A DNA stretch of 64,000 bases. Source: Treponema peruense (GTDB lineage: Bacteria; Spirochaetota; Spirochaetia; Treponematales; Treponemataceae). Below are positions 39,835-49,010 of the stretch, piece after piece. Under the pieces are notes generated by a model. It was given only the letters and a program-made list of their open reading frames with translations. It was not told the origin of the DNA and searched no databases. The DNA lies in NCBI RefSeq assembly GCF_016117655.1, contig NZ_CP064936.1:1550001-1614000 (forward strand), written 5' to 3'. The translations under genes were made by a program, and so were the position numbers. Position 1 is the first letter of the stretch. Each line of letters starts with the position of its first letter.

Positions 39835-41226
39835 TTAGCGTTTAAGGTTGATTACTGTTTCAAGCATTGAGTCTCCGGTCTGGATAGTCTTGGCATTTGA
39901 CTCGAATCCTCTCTGGGTTACAATCATGTCAGTAAGCTGCTCGGTAAGGTCAACGTTACTCATTTCAAGGGTTCCGGCAAGCATGCTTCCTTTTCCCTGT
40001 GTACCGCTTTCACCGATATTTGCCATACCGCTGTTTATTGATTCTGCATAGGTATTGTCGCCTTTCTTTTCAAGACCGCCCTGGTTTGTAAAGCTGGCCA
40101 TGGCAACCTGTCCGATTGTTCTTACGGAACCGTTTGAATAAACACCAGTAATTGTTCCGCTCTGGTCAATCTTAAAGTTGTCAAGATAACCGAGCTTGTA
40201 TCCGTCCTGGAAATTGGCTTTTGTTGTACTCTTTGAAGCAGCCTGTGTAATTGTATTTTCCATAGAACCGATTGTTCCGAGGCTTAAGCTGAATGTATGT
40301 CTGTACGGGTTTCCTGCGGCATCTGCATTACTGTCAGCAACATTGTATGAAGCCTGGAGAACAATTTCACCTTCAGGATTTGAAGTATTTCCGGCGCTGT
40401 CTGCAACAGAAAGAAGCTTTCCGGTATTGTCAAAGTTAAGTGTATATGTATTTGCAACACCGTCTGTTGTTCCGAATCCAATGCGTGTCTGTGTAAATTC
40501 TGCATTGTCAGGATCTACGTTTACGCTTACGTTCCACTGGTTGGGATTTCCCGGAACTTTAGAGAAATTCATCTGAACCTGGTGTGCGTTTCCGTAAGTA
40601 TCGTAAATATTGATTTCTGTCTGCCAGGTTCCTTCAAGGAGCTGGTCTGCAGTTGGGTTTTCGGGAATTTCGGGTGTATTTTTGTTAAGGTTACAGAAAT
40701 AGCGTACATTTTCCGTAGCTTTCGGCGGGTCTTTCTGTCCTACCGGAATTACAATGTCTGTAGGAGTAGCCGAAGTGCGCACAATCTGGCGGCCGTTTGC
40801 ATCTTCTGCCATCCATCCCTGAACGCGAAGTCCGTTTGCCGGGTTTACAAGTGTTCCCTCTGAGTCAACGCCAAAAACACCGGCTCTTGAATAGAAAGTT
40901 TCATCTCCGTTTTTAAGAACAAAGAATCCGTTTCCCTGAATGGCAAGGTCTGTAGAAACACCTGTTGTCTGAAGATTTCCCTGTGTAAAAATCGTATCAA
41001 TGGAAGCGACACTCATTCCGAGTCCTACTTCCTTGGGGTTAACACCGCCGACTTCTTCTGTAGGACGTGCAGCACCGTTAATCTGCTGGCTTATCATGTC
41101 CTGGAAGCTTACACGGCCGCGCTTGAATCCGTAAGTGTTAACGTTGGAAATGTTGTTTCCTATAACATCCATTCTGGTCTGATGGTTCTGAAGTCCGCTG
41201 ACTCCAGCATAAAGTGATCTCATCAT
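39835..41226 (-). CDS. flgE: Flagellar hook protein FlgE
   Basis: This 463-residue protein matches treponemal FlgE in length. The rod/hook-family N-terminus is [48 protein letters not shown], and the C-terminus [41 protein letters not shown]. It polymerises into the hook of the periplasmic flagella. Lys165 (PVGQKDPP) and Cys178 ([10 protein letters not shown]) are present at the positions that self-cross-link as lysinoalanine in T. denticola FlgE. It is the last gene of the hexokinase-flbB-fliK-flgD-flgE run and is followed by a terminator, so motA/motB are not downstream. Confidence 0.96.
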   Translation of the reverse strand: MMRSLYAGVSGLQNHQTRMDVIGNNISNVNTYGFKRGRVSFQDMISQQINGAARPTEEVGGVNPKEVGLGMSVASIDTIFTQGNLQTTGVSTDLAIQGNGFFVLKNGDETFYSRAGVFGVDSEGTLVNPANGLRVQGWMAEDANGRQIVRTSATPTDIVIPVGQKDPPKATENVRYFCNLNKNTPEIPENPTADQLLEGTWQTEINIYDTYGNAHQVQMNFSKVPGNPNQWNVSVNVDPDNAEFTQTRIGFGTTDGVANTYTLNFDNTGKLLSVADSAGNTSNPEGEIVLQASYNVADSNADAAGNPYRHTFSLSLGTIGSMENTITQAASKSTTKANFQDGYKLGYLDNFKIDQSGTITGVYSNGSVRTIGQVAMASFTNQGGLEKKGDNTYAESINSGMANIGESGTQGKGSMLAGTLEMSNVDLTEQLTDMIVTQRGFESNAKTIQTGDSMLETVINLKR

Positions 41227-41244
41227 AATTGCTACCCTCTAAAA

Positions 41245-41697
41245 TTATTCACCGTAAACGGCCGAAATCTGTTTCATATCATAATACATATTGCCGATGC
41301 GCACCTGCGGATTGTTTCCGTAAGTTACCGCGTCAACAGTACCTGTAGTCTTTACGCCGCCAACATCAACATCGACGGTTTTTCCGATTGTTCCGACAGC
41401 CTGTGAAGAAACCAGCATATTGTTCAGCTTGCCGAATTCCTGGTTCATGTTGGTCATCTGCTCAAGTGAACTGAACTGGGCCATCTGTGCAATAAACTGC
41501 GTGTTGTCCATCGGAGACGTCGGATCCTGATTTGAAAGCTGTGTTATCAGAAGCTTAAGAAAATCATCTTTTCCGAGCGACTGCTGCGCCTGTCTTCCGT
41601 TTACCGCAAGAGATTTGTTGAATGTGTCGACCTGCATATTGAGCTTGGCCTTTTCCTGCGGACTCATAGCCGTGTTAAGCTGAACGGAGCTTTCCAT
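41245..41697 (-). CDS. flgD: Flagellar hook cap protein FlgD
   Basis: This 150-residue protein has the FlgD core SLGKDDFLKLLITQLSNQDPTSPMDNTQFIAQMAQFSSLEQM (about 40-85) and a short C-terminal part with TIGKTVDVDV. It lacks the longer Ig/Tudor-like C-terminal region of enteric FlgD, as usual in spirochaetes. It caps the growing hook during assembly. The gap to flgE is 18 bases. Confidence 0.94.
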   Translation of the reverse strand: MESSVQLNTAMSPQEKAKLNMQVDTFNKSLAVNGRQAQQSLGKDDFLKLLITQLSNQDPTSPMDNTQFIAQMAQFSSLEQMTNMNQEFGKLNNMLVSSQAVGTIGKTVDVDVGGVKTTGTVDAVTYGNNPQVRIGNMYYDMKQISAVYGE

Positions 41698-41727
41698 AAT
41701 TCACCTCGTTAAAATCAGTCTGACGTC

Positions 41728-43089
41728 TTAGGCGACGACATTTATCCTGTAATCTGCAGAAGCTTCGTAGGACGTCTGGTCCCCCGCACTTACTGCAGAA
41801 CCTGAATTAGAATGTACCGCATAATCACCGTATGTCTTTTCAGAAAGGAACTGTTCCGCGCTCTGCTGCCTTTCCCCTCCGAACATTCCGCCCTGTGAAT
41901 TATTTTGGGCAATGCTCAGCGTAAAGGTTGCATTGTCGAATCCGCTCTGCACAAACGCTTGTCTCAGAGTGTCAAGATTCTGGCGAAAAGCTTCGAACGC
42001 TTCCCTGCTTGCTACGGTAATATGACCGGATACTACTTTATCGGAAAGTTCAAGAGTAATCTTAACATTTCCCAAAGCTTCAGGCTTAAGTGCCATATTT
42101 ATTGTTCCAGTATTATTGTCCTTTAAAACTATGCTTCCGGCTTTTACAAAATCGGGCGCACTGGCTGCAATCTGCTGTGAAACCATCTGCTGGAACACCG
42201 AACCGCTTGCCTGGGCCGACTGTGTGTCTGAAGAAAGAATATTTTTTGCTGCATCCTGCGGCATGTTAAGAACAGCATTTACACTTGTTTCGCCGGCCGA
42301 ACCTGAATGCGCACGCGATATTTTCATGCTGCCACTGTCATATTCAAGTTCAGATTCCGGAACAGTTACCGTGCGCTCGTCTGTAAGCGAAAAAAGTCCG
42401 TTAAGAACGCTTTTCTGTTCAGTTTTCTTTTTCTGGGGAATGCTATCTGAAAGGCCGTCTTTTGTTTCTTCACCACTCTGCGCAAGATTCAAAAATGATT
42501 CACCTTCGCTTTTGTCTGTCATGTTAAGAGCCGCAACGATTGTTCCTTCGGAAACTGCTGCCGCCTGTACCTGTGCTTCAGCGGAATTTTCCAGCAACGC
42601 AAGGAACTGTCCGGGATTGTCCACAGAAACCTGTGCTGCGGCCAGAAGACGTTCCTGCTCTGCAGACTGTGAATTGAATTCTTCTGCCGAAGTCAGCAAA
42701 GATTCAATATTGTCTTTAACGGAAGATGATTTGAGATAAGTTATATCCTGTTCTGAAAGAGGTTCTGCGGCAAAAACGGCAGCGTCTTCTTTTGAAAGGG
42801 GCGCATTTTTTGTTTTGGGCTGTTCCTGTACAAGGGCTGCATTCTGGACCGAAGTTTCTTCTGCAGTTTTTTCAGAAACATTCTGCGGAATATCTTCTTT
42901 GTCATTTAGAGATTTATTGCCTTTTTTGTAAGAAACTTTCTGTTCTTCTGCAGCAGGCTTTTCTTCTGCTGTCCGGGCAGCCTCAAGCATATCCTTAAAA
43001 GAAGAGTCCGGGCGCGGTTCCTTCAGCTTTTGTGACTGAACTTCGGGCAACCCCTGTGATTTTACGACCTGTATGTTTGAAGCAAGCAT
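41728..43089 (-). CDS. fliK: Flagellar hook-length control protein FliK
   Basis: This 453-residue protein has a long, Glu/Ser/Gln-rich, probably unfolded N-terminal part (1-310) and a conserved C-terminal substrate-switch domain (about 320-410: LKPEALGNVKITLELSDKVVSGHITVASREAFEAFRQNLDTLRQAFVQSGF). FliK measures hook length and switches export from hook to filament subunits. Position before flgD and flgE matches other spirochaetes. GGAGG lies before its ATG. Confidence 0.9.
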   Translation of the reverse strand: MLASNIQVVKSQGLPEVQSQKLKEPRPDSSFKDMLEAARTAEEKPAAEEQKVSYKKGNKSLNDKEDIPQNVSEKTAEETSVQNAALVQEQPKTKNAPLSKEDAAVFAAEPLSEQDITYLKSSSVKDNIESLLTSAEEFNSQSAEQERLLAAAQVSVDNPGQFLALLENSAEAQVQAAAVSEGTIVAALNMTDKSEGESFLNLAQSGEETKDGLSDSIPQKKKTEQKSVLNGLFSLTDERTVTVPESELEYDSGSMKISRAHSGSAGETSVNAVLNMPQDAAKNILSSDTQSAQASGSVFQQMVSQQIAASAPDFVKAGSIVLKDNNTGTINMALKPEALGNVKITLELSDKVVSGHITVASREAFEAFRQNLDTLRQAFVQSGFDNATFTLSIAQNNSQGGMFGGERQQSAEQFLSEKTYGDYAVHSNSGSAVSAGDQTSYEASADYRINVVA

Positions 43090-43125
43090 GGCGACCTCCG
43101 AAACTACCGGACAGCCGCCACAGCC

Positions 43126-43758
43126 TTAGTTTATGGAAAGCGGTTTGTTTGCCATTTTGCGCTGTATCTCTGCCGCACGTGAAGCGGGCATAAGTGACAG
43201 CCAGTAGGCACCCATGGAAGATGTTCCTGCACTGGCGGCAATTTCTTCGGCACGGCGCAAAACGTCTATTACGTCCTGGTCATCCATGTTTACAAGAATT
43301 TCCACTGCTTTGGCAGGCTGCATTCCGTTAAGGTTTTGCACAATCTGTTCGATGTTTACACTTCTATCATCGTACTTTTTTACCAGATTGTTAAATGTTT
43401 TTTCTCTTTCTGACTGTGCATTCTCTTTGTCCGCAAGTTCCTGAGCAACCTGGGCATTTGCATCTTCCTGAACCTTTACGTCAGCCTCGCGCTTATCCAA
43501 CTCCTGCGTGCGTACGTCAAGGGCTTCAAGTCTTTTTGCAAAGCGGTCATCATCAAGGTTTGCAGGAACAGAACCTGTTCCGCCTGCCACAGAAACCGAA
43601 GTCTGCGGTTCTAGCCCGAACAGTCTGTAGACAGGAGCAAACATTTTTTTTGCCTGAATTACCCCCAGATAGTCAAACCAGAGCAGTCCGAACAGTACAA
43701 GAATAACAATGAGAAGAATTAAAAGTATTGACTTGGCAAGAACCTTTGTGGAACGCAC
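43126..43758 (-). CDS. flbB: Spirochaete flagellar collar protein FlbB (MotE-like)
   Basis: This 210-residue protein has an N-terminal transmembrane helix (about 9-30), a periplasmic coiled coil (about 75-135, RLEALDVRTQELDKREADV) and a C-terminal MgtE-N/MotE-like domain (LNGMQPAKAVEILVNMDDQDVIDVLRRA). In Borrelia, FlbB is the base of the flagellar collar and is needed for stator recruitment. The order flbB-fliK-flgD-flgE is typical of spirochaetes. The start is GTG at 43758, two bases after the hexokinase stop, with GGTGA upstream inside the hexokinase gene. Confidence 0.88.
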   Translation of the reverse strand: MRSTKVLAKSILLILLIVILVLFGLLWFDYLGVIQAKKMFAPVYRLFGLEPQTSVSVAGGTGSVPANLDDDRFAKRLEALDVRTQELDKREADVKVQEDANAQVAQELADKENAQSEREKTFNNLVKKYDDRSVNIEQIVQNLNGMQPAKAVEILVNMDDQDVIDVLRRAEEIAASAGTSSMGAYWLSLMPASRAAEIQRKMANKPLSIN

Positions 43759-43760
43759 TT

Positions 43761-45056
43761 TTATTCACCGATAAGACCGCCGATAGCGGCTCCAAGAGTA
43801 ATGTCATTGTCGCGGCTGATTATGTCATAATACAGTCCCTTTTCGCGTACAAGCACATCTTCAAGATAACCCTGTACACGGGCAAATATCTTGTATGTCT
43901 TGAAGAATGTTGTTCCATTGCAGAGAATACAGACAGGCTCGTCGGAAGAAGTACCTGCACCGCTCTTGATTACACAGGCCGCAAGAATTGAAGTGGCAAG
44001 ACGTGCACAGCGTTCTACAAGTGCGTCAAGAATCTGGAACAGACGGTCATAATCTTCTTTGGTGGCACATCCGGCAGCCTTTGCTCCAAGAACAGAAGCC
44101 GTTGAATACGGAGAATGAAGGAAGGCATCCATTTCTATAAGAGTCATTTCCTTTATCTCAAGGAGTTTTTTTGCAAATGCGTCAGTAAAAAGACCTTCTT
44201 CTGCAGCAGTATGAATCATTTCAAAACTTACGGGACCAAGATATGCACCCGAGCACATTTTTTCCATGCGTGAAGTTCCAGGTTTTACGCTTTTTGCATC
44301 AAAGGCTTCATCAAAGTCAGATCTTGCAACCTTGTCGAATTTTCCGCTTTCGCAGACAACAATCTGTCTCTTGAGTCCCTTGTACGCTGCGTCTTCAGGC
44401 TGGATATAAGCGCCGTTCATTCCTGTTCCGAGAATAAAACCGATGTATGAAGAATACTTCATTCCTTCGTCCGGGGCGGCGGCACCTGCAAGAAGTGCTG
44501 CAACCGTGTCGTTAAGAAGAAGAACATTCATTTTATTCTTCCAGCCGTGGTCTGCGAGAGCCTTTTTGAGTTCCTTTCCAACCCTGCAGCCGGCTACTTC
44601 GGGAGCCTTGATTTCTTTTGAAAAGCCAAGAAGGATTCCGTCGCCGTCATCTGTAATTGTCATCGGGTAAGAAAAACAGAAACCTATATTGCAGGACTTG
44701 TCCTTGAGGTGTTCAAGATTTTCTGCAAACTGATTGAAGAATTCAGTACGGGAAAGTTCCTTTTCTATTCCAGGCATCTTTGTCTTTTCCATAAAGTCAA
44801 TGGAAGGCTTACCTGTTGAATCAAAGGTAACCAGGCACGATCTGAAGTTTGTTCCGCCTGCATCAATTACAATTACACTTTTTCCTGCAGCTGCCTTTGA
44901 CGGTGGATTGCTGTAAGTCAAAATCATATCCTGACTGGCAGGACGACGGCACAGACCTTCGTGCATATCTGAAAGAAGTGCATCTGTTACGGAATTTATA
45001 TCAACATGATGATTAAAATTGTGTTTTCCCAAAAAAGCCGCAACTGCTGTATTCAT
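43761..45056 (-). CDS. Hexokinase
   Basis: This 431-residue eukaryote-like hexokinase of the type found in treponemes has the ATP phosphate motif DAGGTNFRS (residues 65-73), GFCFSYPMT, the catalytic region LLNDTVAALLAG and GFILGTGMNGAYIQ. It phosphorylates glucose or related hexoses at the start of glycolysis. The start has AGAGG upstream. It lies upstream of flbB with only two bases between them, so the flagellar genes appear to be read from the hexokinase promoter. Confidence 0.92.
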   Translation of the reverse strand: MNTAVAAFLGKHNFNHHVDINSVTDALLSDMHEGLCRRPASQDMILTYSNPPSKAAAGKSVIVIDAGGTNFRSCLVTFDSTGKPSIDFMEKTKMPGIEKELSRTEFFNQFAENLEHLKDKSCNIGFCFSYPMTITDDGDGILLGFSKEIKAPEVAGCRVGKELKKALADHGWKNKMNVLLLNDTVAALLAGAAAPDEGMKYSSYIGFILGTGMNGAYIQPEDAAYKGLKRQIVVCESGKFDKVARSDFDEAFDAKSVKPGTSRMEKMCSGAYLGPVSFEMIHTAAEEGLFTDAFAKKLLEIKEMTLIEMDAFLHSPYSTASVLGAKAAGCATKEDYDRLFQILDALVERCARLATSILAACVIKSGAGTSSDEPVCILCNGTTFFKTYKIFARVQGYLEDVLVREKGLYYDIISRDNDITLGAAIGGLIGE

Positions 45057-45094
45057 AAATTACCTCTGATCAAATTTAAAATAATTCTTTATAT

Positions 45095-45122
45095 ATTTTA
45101 CCATACTACATCAAAAATTCAA
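45095..45122 (-). promoter_or_regulatory. Promoter of hexokinase and probably of flbB-fliK-flgD-flgE
   Basis: Minus strand: TTGAAT (45122-45117), 16-base spacer, TAAAAT (45100-45095). The leader is about 30 bases and contains AGAGG before the ATG at 45056. Confidence 0.6.
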
Positions 45123-45173
45123 GATATAACAGGCTCAGGACAGATATATTTTGGGCATATATTTCGCTCAGGA

Positions 45174-45202
45174 TTGAAAAAAAATACATATGAATATAAA
45201 AT
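45174..45202 (+). promoter_or_regulatory. Promoter of the UvrD/Rep-type helicase gene, nine bases from the start codon
   Basis: TTGAAA (45174-45179), 17-base spacer, TAAAAT (45197-45202), nine bases, ATG at 45212. The leader would be about three bases; AACTGCCCT before the ATG contains no Shine-Dalgarno sequence. Confidence 0.6.
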
Positions 45203-45211
45203 AACTGCCCT

Positions 45212-47239
45212 ATGCTCGAAGATACTCTTAAAGACCAGCTTAATCCGGAACAATACAGGGCCGTAACTACCATAAATGGTCCTATACTTATAATTGCAGG
45301 TGCCGGCAGCGGAAAAACACGCGTAATAACCTACAGAATAGCAAACATGCTCGAAAAGGGAATTCCGCAGAGTCAGATTCTGGCCCTTACTTTTACAAAC
45401 AAAGCCGCAAAGGAAATGGAAGACAGAATAAAAAGCCTTACAGGAAGAAAACTCCAGAACCTTACTGTAAGTACATTCCATGCATTCGGCGTAAGGATTT
45501 TAAGGCAGGATATAGACAAGCTGGGCTACAGACCGAATTTTTCAATCTATGACGAAACAGACAGAAAATCTCTCATAAAAGAAACAGGCCGCGAGCTTCA
45601 GTTTACGGCAGATGCAATGGATCTTTTTAAAATAGGTGCACTGTTCAGCGACGTAAAAACCGGCAGAAAAGGCTGGCAGAGCGACAACGATATGTACAGG
45701 CAGCTTTACGAAGGCTATCAGGAAGGACTCAAGCTTTATAATTCCGTAGACTTTGACGATCTTATTACCCTTCCCATAAAGCTTTTCAAAGAGCACCCCG
45801 AAGTTTTGGAGCAGTACAAAAACCGCTACAAGTACATAATGGTAGACGAATTCCAGGACACAAGCCACCAGCAGTACGAACTCATGCGCCTTCTTGCCGA
45901 CAAAAACGTTGCTGTTGTAGGTGACGATGACCAGAGCATTTACAGCTGGCGCGGTGCCGACTACCAGAACATTGTGAATTTTGAAAAGGACTTTCCCGAT
46001 GTACAGGAAATAAGGCTCGAACAGAACTACCGCTCAACAGGAACAATTCTTGCAGCCGCAAACGGTGTAATAAAGCACAATACAAACAGAAAGGACAAGG
46101 AGCTTTGGAGCGGTAACGGCAACGGCAAACCCATCGAAATCTACATGCCCGAAAACGAAGCGGCAGAAGCAGACTTTATTGCAGAAACAATCCAGGGAAT
46201 CTGTGCCGAAGAAAAACGGAATTACGATGACTTCGGTGTACTCATGCGTGCAAATACACAGAGCCGCGCAATAGAAGAAGCCTTTCTTGAAAGCAACATC
46301 CCCTACACAATGAGCGGTGGAACAAGTTTTTTTGAGCGCAAGGAAATAAAGGATATCATAAGCTATCTGAGAGTTATCTCGAACCATGACGATGACATAA
46401 ACCTTCTTAGAATTATAAATACGCCGCGCCGAGGACTGGGAAGAACCACAATAGAAGCCGTAAACAAGGTTTCTGACACAATGGGATTTTCACTCTGGGA
46501 AGGAATAAAGGCAATAATCGAATCTTCTACCGAAGAATGTCCGGTAAGCGAAAAAACAAGGGCAGATCTTGGTGCGTTTATATCACTTATAGAAAGCTAC
46601 AAAACCATGCTCAGCGGAAAAGGATTGAGTAAAAAAGTGCGCGCACTGGTAGATGAAATTGCCTACTTTGACTACCTGATCAGCGAAAATCCCAAAAGCG
46701 AAAAGGCTGCCCGCTTCAAGTACATGAACATTGAAAGCCTCATAAAAAGTATGGAACAGTGGGAAAACAACCCCGAACACGAAGACACAAGTCTTTTTGC
46801 ATACCTTAACCGCATTACCCTTCTGTCGCGCGATGATCTTGACGACGGGGAACAGGACAAGGGAAAAGTAAATTTAATGACAGTTCATGCAAGCAAGGGA
46901 CTTGAGTTCCCTGTAGTTTTTATTGCAGGAGCCGAAGAAGGTCTTATGCCCCACGCCCGTGCAGTAGAAGAAGGCGGTGAACAGGCTATAGAAGAAGAAC
47001 GCAGGCTTTTTTACGTGGCAGTTACAAGGGCAAGGGACCGTCTCTTTATTTCTTCATGCCTCAAAAGAAGAAAAATGACAGCCACTGTAGAATGCGCTCC
47101 AAGCAGATTTCTCGAAGAAATACCTGAATCACTCGTAGAATACCACGAACCGTCAAAGGAAGTCTCTGACGAACAGGCTCATGAACTTCTGCAGAATATG
47201 CTCAAAAACATGTCACGCCCGAGGGTTCCGAAACTGTAA
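45212..47239 (+). CDS. UvrD/Rep/PcrA-type superfamily 1 DNA helicase
   Basis: This 675-residue helicase has all SF1A motifs: LNPEQYRAV (Q motif), IIAGAGSGKTRVITYRI (I), LTFTNKAAKEM (Ia), VDEFQDTSHQQYELM (II), VVGDDDQSIYSWRGAD (III), QNYRST (IV), LMTVHASKGLEFPVVFIAG (V) and YVAVTRARDRL (VI). Its length is close to Rep and shorter than most UvrD proteins. It unwinds DNA 3' to 5' in repair and at stalled forks. The ATG at 45212 gives the usual N-terminus. Confidence 0.94.
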   Translation: MLEDTLKDQLNPEQYRAVTTINGPILIIAGAGSGKTRVITYRIANMLEKGIPQSQILALTFTNKAAKEMEDRIKSLTGRKLQNLTVSTFHAFGVRILRQDIDKLGYRPNFSIYDETDRKSLIKETGRELQFTADAMDLFKIGALFSDVKTGRKGWQSDNDMYRQLYEGYQEGLKLYNSVDFDDLITLPIKLFKEHPEVLEQYKNRYKYIMVDEFQDTSHQQYELMRLLADKNVAVVGDDDQSIYSWRGADYQNIVNFEKDFPDVQEIRLEQNYRSTGTILAAANGVIKHNTNRKDKELWSGNGNGKPIEIYMPENEAAEADFIAETIQGICAEEKRNYDDFGVLMRANTQSRAIEEAFLESNIPYTMSGGTSFFERKEIKDIISYLRVISNHDDDINLLRIINTPRRGLGRTTIEAVNKVSDTMGFSLWEGIKAIIESSTEECPVSEKTRADLGAFISLIESYKTMLSGKGLSKKVRALVDEIAYFDYLISENPKSEKAARFKYMNIESLIKSMEQWENNPEHEDTSLFAYLNRITLLSRDDLDDGEQDKGKVNLMTVHASKGLEFPVVFIAGAEEGLMPHARAVEEGGEQAIEEERRLFYVAVTRARDRLFISSCLKRRKMTATVECAPSRFLEEIPESLVEYHEPSKEVSDEQAHELLQNMLKNMSRPRVPKL

Positions 47240-47314
47240 TATTCCGGCTCGGTTGCAGTACAAAACTGAAAAAATGTGCTATACTGTAATCAAAAGTTCC
47301 CGGAGGATTTATAA

Positions 47315-47869
47315 ATGAATAGAAAACTCGGACAGGCATTTCTTATTGCAGCAGCATTTGTTTTTTTCTCATGCAAAACGCTGGGCAAAACCGACACATA
47401 TCCAGAGCCTTCAGTTATTCTGGAGCCGCCAGTACCGCAGACAAATCTTCCCGTCATAGAATTTTCGGGACTTGGAATAAAATACGAATTTGAATCAATG
47501 CTTCTGAACCGCTTTCTGGTAATTCAGGATACAGATGCCAGCGGAAAATTTGCAGCACGTTTAATGGACGAAACTTCGTGGGCAAAAGTACGAATACTTT
47601 TGCCTGCCGGAACTTACGAATGTCTTGCCGCAGAAAAATCATTCAATCCGGACCAGGCAGCATTTTACATTTACATAGATGAAGAAGCACACAGGGTTTA
47701 TCCCAGTAACCCTCCACTTGGAAAATGGGAACTTACTACAAGAAGCCCCATCTATTTTACACTTGATGCGCCCAAAGAAGTTCTGGTAACGGTACAGGCA
47801 AATTCAAAGGACCGTCTGGGCGAAACAGGAATGGATTTGGACTACATTCAGTTTGTAAAAAGAAGATAA
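47315..47869 (+). CDS. Putative lipoprotein
   Basis: This 184-residue protein has a lipoprotein signal sequence: MNRKLGQAFLIAAAFVFFSC, lipid-accepting Cys20, with the relaxed FFSC lipobox that spirochaetes tolerate. The mature part is beta-rich (PVIEFSGLGIKYEFESMLLNRFLVI; STYIYIDEEAHRVY-like strands) and ends with a carbohydrate-binding-like pattern (DLDYIQFVKR). I recognise no family. GGAGGATTTATAA precedes the ATG. It converges with the exported-protein gene at 47891, 21 bases away. Confidence 0.7.
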   Translation: MNRKLGQAFLIAAAFVFFSCKTLGKTDTYPEPSVILEPPVPQTNLPVIEFSGLGIKYEFESMLLNRFLVIQDTDASGKFAARLMDETSWAKVRILLPAGTYECLAAEKSFNPDQAAFYIYIDEEAHRVYPSNPPLGKWELTTRSPIYFTLDAPKEVLVTVQANSKDRLGETGMDLDYIQFVKRR

Positions 47870-47890
47870 TCTAAAAAACCTGGGTGATAT

Positions 47891-48994
47891 TTATTTGCCC
47901 AAATCAAGGACGCGTCTGTTGTAGTCTTTGGGCGGGTTTTCTATAATGCTCCAGTCAAAATCAAGAACACCGTGCGGCGGGAAAAGCGGCTTTGGAGCAG
48001 GCATTTTTTGTGAATTCATTTCTTTGACAATCTGTTCAATCGTTTCACTTCCTGAATGCAGCGTAAGGTAAGGTTCACCGAACGCACAGATTGTTGAAGT
48101 TCTTACATTGTAAAAAACTTTTAATCCGTCAGAATTTGTGCGCTCTTTTTTTACTATTACGGAATTCATGCGGACCGTTTTTGGAAAAGAGCCTGAACGT
48201 TCTATATTTCTTATGCGCGTTCCCTTTCCGTTAACGCAGGTAAACGTCTGTCCTGCAAAGCGCAGATGCTTCGGAACGCTGTACTCTGAATCTGCATCAC
48301 GGAATACAGCCTGTGCCAGAGAGTCAAAATCCATGTCAGAGCGCCAGTATCTTATGTGGTATATTTTATCAGCGTCAACAAGATACGACAGAAGTTCTGT
48401 TTTGTAAAAGGGTTTTGAAAGCGTAATGCCCGAAGCCCTTCCTGCATCGTACCAGAAACCGTCAGCAGGATGTTCTGAAGAAAGCGTTGTTCCGTTTAAG
48501 GCAGAAGAAGAAGCAACATTGTCGCTGTTTTCTTCCCTAAGCACAAAGTCCAGGTACAGATTGTTTCCAATTCTTGCAACCGGAACAAAGACATCTTCTT
48601 TACCGTAGCGCAGTTTAAGTATCCAGGCACCGGAAGATTCATTTTCAGCTAAAAGTACATCACCGTTTGCCTGAACAACGCCGTTTGAATCCCCTGCGGC
48701 AAGTTCTTCTGCAAGGGGAATACATTCTATTCCTATAACATCTGCTGCAGAAGATGAAGTAGCACTGTTTCTGTCACGCACATTTTCTTTTGTATAGACG
48801 GAACTTTCTGCAGCGCGGTCAGCATAACGGCCGTAAAAGGGCTTGAGCACAATCTGAATTGAATCCAGTCCTGTATCAAAGACAACCATGCGGTCTGCGT
48901 TTTCCCAGATTCCCCCAAGAAGCGAAGAAACCGGAGATGCCGCAAGGGTTGCAAGAGAAAATAAAACTGCAGCAAAAAAAAAGTGCTTTTTCAA
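47891..48994 (-). CDS. Hypothetical exported protein
   Basis: This protein of about 367 residues has a signal peptide (LKKHFFFAAVLFSLATLAASPVSS). The mature part shows GGIWENADRMVVFDT, DVIGIECIPLAEEL, an NNLYLDFVLRE strand and a C-terminal ENPPKDYNRRVLDLGK. I recognise no family; the strand-rich pattern suggests a periplasmic or outer-membrane-facing protein. The start is uncertain. Both candidates are TTG: 48994, just after the thiI stop, and 49048, which would overlap thiI by 38 bases. I prefer 48994. It is probably cotranscribed with thiI. Confidence 0.62.
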   Translation of the reverse strand: MKKHFFFAAVLFSLATLAASPVSSLLGGIWENADRMVVFDTGLDSIQIVLKPFYGRYADRAAESSVYTKENVRDRNSATSSSAADVIGIECIPLAEELAAGDSNGVVQANGDVLLAENESSGAWILKLRYGKEDVFVPVARIGNNLYLDFVLREENSDNVASSSALNGTTLSSEHPADGFWYDAGRASGITLSKPFYKTELLSYLVDADKIYHIRYWRSDMDFDSLAQAVFRDADSEYSVPKHLRFAGQTFTCVNGKGTRIRNIERSGSFPKTVRMNSVIVKKERTNSDGLKVFYNVRTSTICAFGEPYLTLHSGSETIEQIVKEMNSQKMPAPKPLFPPHGVLDFDWSIIENPPKDYNRRVLDLGK

Positions 48995-49010
48995 TCTTAT
49001 TCTGTCTTTT

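Noticed and set aside
42116-42739. 207-codon plus-strand frame opposite fliK
   Set aside because: A shadow of the Ser/Glu-rich disordered part of FliK, with a Ser/Cys/Ala-rich translation and no start signals.
47870-47890. Possible terminator between the lipoprotein gene and the convergent exported-protein gene
   Set aside because: Only a TGGG/CCCA pairing with a long loop and no T-run.
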